DNA from: Acidobacteriota bacterium
Lineage (GTDB): Bacteria; Acidobacteriota; Blastocatellia; Pyrinomonadales; Pyrinomonadaceae
Direction: 5' to 3'
DNA: 64,000 bases
NCBI GenBank assembly: GCA_025463135.1
Contig: JAOAPY010000016.1
Location: 62,001-126,000, forward strand
In this document: in pieces, positions 61,855-64,000 of the stretch
How positions within the stretch are numbered: the stretch's first letter is position 1
Layout: every line of letters starts with the position of its first letter
Translations under genes and position numbers: made by a program
The notes under the pieces: model-generated
The model's input: only the letters and a program-made list of their open reading frames with translations
Database searches by the model: none
Told to the model about the DNA's origin: nothing

Positions 61855-62083
61855 TTTGATACTCCTCAGGTGAAATGAAGTCAGTGACTATGTCTGATTA
61901 CGGCGTCTGATTACGACGTGACGGAATTCCGAAACCTGATTCTCTTAGCACATCATGAGCAGTGAACAGCGCGTTTTGTGATGACCGGGCCACTGGGCGT
62001 GATGAAGCGCCGTTTTACAGCTCAAATGCTACGGGCACGATTAGCGAGACAACAACGGGTTGCCGAACGCATTTCATGTCCCC

Positions 62084-64000
62084 TTATGGCTTATGATAGT
62101 TCGGGTAGGGCGGATGATCGGGAATCACCACCGGATTCTTCTTGAGCGCCTCGAGGGTTATCTGCACGGCCTTTTCCAGTTGCGGATCATGTCCTGCCGC
62201 TACCGCGGCCGGATCGTTCTCGACTTCAATGTCGGGTGCAATGCCGCGATTCTCTACTTCCCAATCGCCTTTTAATCCATAGATGGCCCCGCGCGGCGCG
62301 GTGACAAACCCGCCATCCATCAAAGACGGATAGCCCCAGATACCTACCAACCCACCCCAGGTGCGCGTTCCCACCAGGGGGCCGATCTTGTCCTGGCGAA
62401 ACATCCACGGTAAAGCGTCGCCACCTGAGCCTGACATCTCGTTAATGATCATCGTCTTTGGACCATAGATCTGCGCCAGCGGTGAACAGAACTTTTCTCC
62501 ATCGCGCGTGATGGCACAGTTACGTAACGGCCGTTCGAGTTCATCGATGATATAGTCGGCCACCTGTCCGCCGTGGTTGTATCGTTCATCGATGATCGCG
62601 GCTTGTTTTCCTACCTGCGCAAAATAAAAGCGGTTGAAATTCAGGTAGCCGCCGGTGGCCGTGTCTGGTACGTGCACATAAGCGACCTTGCCGCCGCTCA
62701 TCTGGTCCACTTTGCGCCGGTTGTCCTCTTCCCAAGCCCGGTTGCGCATCGCGAATTCGCTGCCCACCGGGACGACTGTCACCTCGCGCGCACCTTTGCC
62801 ATCCGGACTGGGTCCTACTTTGATGCGAATCTGCGTATCGGCCGTATTCTCGAAGTATTTGTAGACATCAACCGGCGGCCTGACATCGATACCATTGACC
62901 TCGAGCAAATAGTCGCCGACTTTCACTTCGACTCCAGGTTGGGTTAGCGGCGCGCGCAAATCCGGGTTCCAATTTTCGCCGTTAAAGATGCGTGCGAACC
63001 TATAGCGTCCATTTTCGATGTGATAGTCTGCGCCCAACAACCCGCCTTTAACTTTCCTGGACTGTGGGACGTCACCACCGCCCATGAACATATGCCCAAT
63101 CGTAATTTCGCCCAGCATCTCGTCAAACAAATAGTTGACATCGTCGCGTCCGCCGGCGCCCTTGAGATATGGCGCATATTTTCTCTCCGCCGCTGCCAGG
63201 TCTAATCCGTGATGACCGGGATCGTAAAGGAAGTCCCGCTGGATGCGCCAAACCTCGTGGTACATCTGGTTCCATTCGGTGCGCGGATCGACATAGACCT
63301 CCATCGCCGATAGCTTCAGCGCTCCCTCGCCGGGCTTGGGGGCGGCCGCAGCAGCAGCGATAAACCACGCCGGGCCCTGGCGGTAGAGTACCTTTTCTCC
63401 GTTGGCTGAAACTGTGAAGCCGCTGATGCCGCCCAAAAACGTCTCAGTCTTGCGCGTGCTCAACTCAAATTTTGAAACAGTCGCTGGAATGATGGGATCA
63501 AATCGCGGCACATCGGGTAATTCACTGAGGAAGAGCACGCCGGTTTTTCCCGTGTCGAGCCCGACGTAATTTGCCGGCTTGATGGGCAAAGAAACAATGC
63601 GCTGACCAATTCCGTCCAAGTCAATGTTGACCACTACGGGCTCTTCTCTCTTCTCGTCTTCCTTACCCTTTTCGCTTTCCTTTCCTTTGTCTGCCTGCCC
63701 GCTCTTATTTGCGTCAGGTTTCTTGTCTTCGGCTTTCTTCTCTTCGGCTTTCTTTTGTTCCTCGGTCTTCTCTTCGTCGCTTTCGGGTTCAACTGGGGAC
63801 TTGTCACCCTTTTTTAAGACCACTGCATAGACACTGCGCAGGACCGGATGTTGATAGCTGGAAAGATCTAACCAACCCGACGACAGTCCGACGTCGGTGC
63901 TGGCCGTAAAGAATATTGCCTTGCCGCCCTTATCAAACACCGGATAACGGGCATCGCCAAGCGACTCAGTTATCTGCGAAGACTTTCTGGTTTCCAGCGA
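62084..64000 (-). CDS. Tricorn-like S41 peptidase, C-terminal part (cut by window edge)
   Basis: Partial: the frame is open through position 64000, with the preceding residues (RKSSQITESLGDARYPVFDK) still in-frame, so the N-terminal propeller lies beyond. Visible in order: the end of a beta-propeller (DARYPVFDKGGKAIFFTAST), a Glu/Lys-rich insert of about 60 residues, a second propeller-like part, a C1 helical region, a PDZ domain (VKVGDYLLEVNGIDV), then the S41 core with catalytic serine in NEMSGSGGDALPWMF and GPLVGTRTWGG. Homologues digest peptides; secretion is likely, but the signal peptide is out of view. Confidence 0.9.
   Translation of the reverse strand, partial: SLETRKSSQITESLGDARYPVFDKGGKAIFFTASTDVGLSSGWLDLSSYQHPVLRSVYAVVLKKGDKSPVEPESDEEKTEEQKKAEEKKAEDKKPDANKSGQADKGKESEKGKEDEKREEPVVVNIDLDGIGQRIVSLPIKPANYVGLDTGKTGVLFLSELPDVPRFDPIIPATVSKFELSTRKTETFLGGISGFTVSANGEKVLYRQGPAWFIAAAAAAPKPGEGALKLSAMEVYVDPRTEWNQMYHEVWRIQRDFLYDPGHHGLDLAAAERKYAPYLKGAGGRDDVNYLFDEMLGEITIGHMFMGGGDVPQSRKVKGGLLGADYHIENGRYRFARIFNGENWNPDLRAPLTQPGVEVKVGDYLLEVNGIDVRPPVDVYKYFENTADTQIRIKVGPSPDGKGAREVTVVPVGSEFAMRNRAWEEDNRRKVDQMSGGKVAYVHVPDTATGGYLNFNRFYFAQVGKQAAIIDERYNHGGQVADYIIDELERPLRNCAITRDGEKFCSPLAQIYGPKTMIINEMSGSGGDALPWMFRQDKIGPLVGTRTWGGLVGIWGYPSLMDGGFVTAPRGAIYGLKGDWEVENRGIAPDIEVENDPAAVAAGHDPQLEKAVQITLEALKKNPVVIPDHPPYPNYHKP

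Noticed and set aside
1-64000. Search for tRNA, rRNA and riboswitch features by eye
   Set aside because: No convincing cloverleaf, rRNA words or known riboswitch core was seen; a covariance-model scan would be decisive.

Overview
The window (about 56% GC by eye) reads as chromosome of an Acidobacteriota bacterium, most likely class Blastocatellia. Pointers are two secreted proteins of the acidobacterial VWFA-related type, an arginine cluster with an N-acyl-ornithine carbamoyltransferase in place of the ordinary ArgF, secreted S8, S9 and tricorn-like S41 peptidases, a DUF5996 protein, and spacers full of short palindromic repeats. This is inferred from protein resemblance; no 16S rRNA is present. 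I saw no tRNA, rRNA, CRISPR array or intact transposon.

Layout. 1-10740: arginine biosynthesis. On the minus strand lie argR, argG, a P-loop protein of unknown role, argC, a tRNA-binding-domain protein, argD, a membrane glycosyltransferase, a small membrane protein, argF' and argB (cut by the window edge). argH runs the other way behind a putative ArgR operator. 10766-15389: YqeY, a DUF433-like remnant, UvrA, and a secreted protein with carboxypeptidase-regulatory-like domains. 15400-27300: a GGDEF-EAL protein with a GNAT protein, a secreted subtilisin carrying a degenerate ClpB-like AAA domain, an aldo/keto reductase, a MOSC protein, an M15-like peptidase and a prolyl oligopeptidase, flanked by two inverted copies of a roughly 220-bp palindromic element. 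27471-34086: a branched-chain amino-acid-type ABC transporter operon (SBP, permeases, ATPases, second SBP). 34119-41374: an IS200-type remnant, then rimP-nusA-infB-rbfA-nrnA. 41526-48181: cobO-type adenosyltransferase, accD, folC, a Nudix hydrolase, a CPBP protease and a CrtI-like oxidoreductase. 48443-56676: a YtrA-type GntR regulator, a FecR-domain protein, a PilT-VWFA-VWFA operon, a GAF-SpoIIE phosphatase and an ImmA/IrrE-like protein. 56758-64000: quinone oxidoreductase, DUF5996, aldo/keto reductase, secreted esterase-TPR, and the C-terminal part of a tricorn-like peptidase running off the end.

How the parts connect. The arg genes give nearly the whole acylated-ornithine route (kinase, reductase, aminotransferase, carbamoyltransferase, argininosuccinate synthase and lyase) and its repressor; the synthase and deacylase are not in view. 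The rimP-nusA-infB-rbfA-nrnA block is a conserved translation and RNA-turnover operon with a recognisable promoter and a terminator-like leader hairpin. Many secreted peptidases beside an amino-acid uptake operon fit a peptide- and protein-using heterotroph.

Most unusual features: the secreted subtilisin with a pseudo-AAA (ClpB D1-like) domain and DG-hexapeptide repeats; an ArgF' with Thr at the position that decides acetyl- versus succinyl-ornithine; and at least eight different families of intergenic palindromes.
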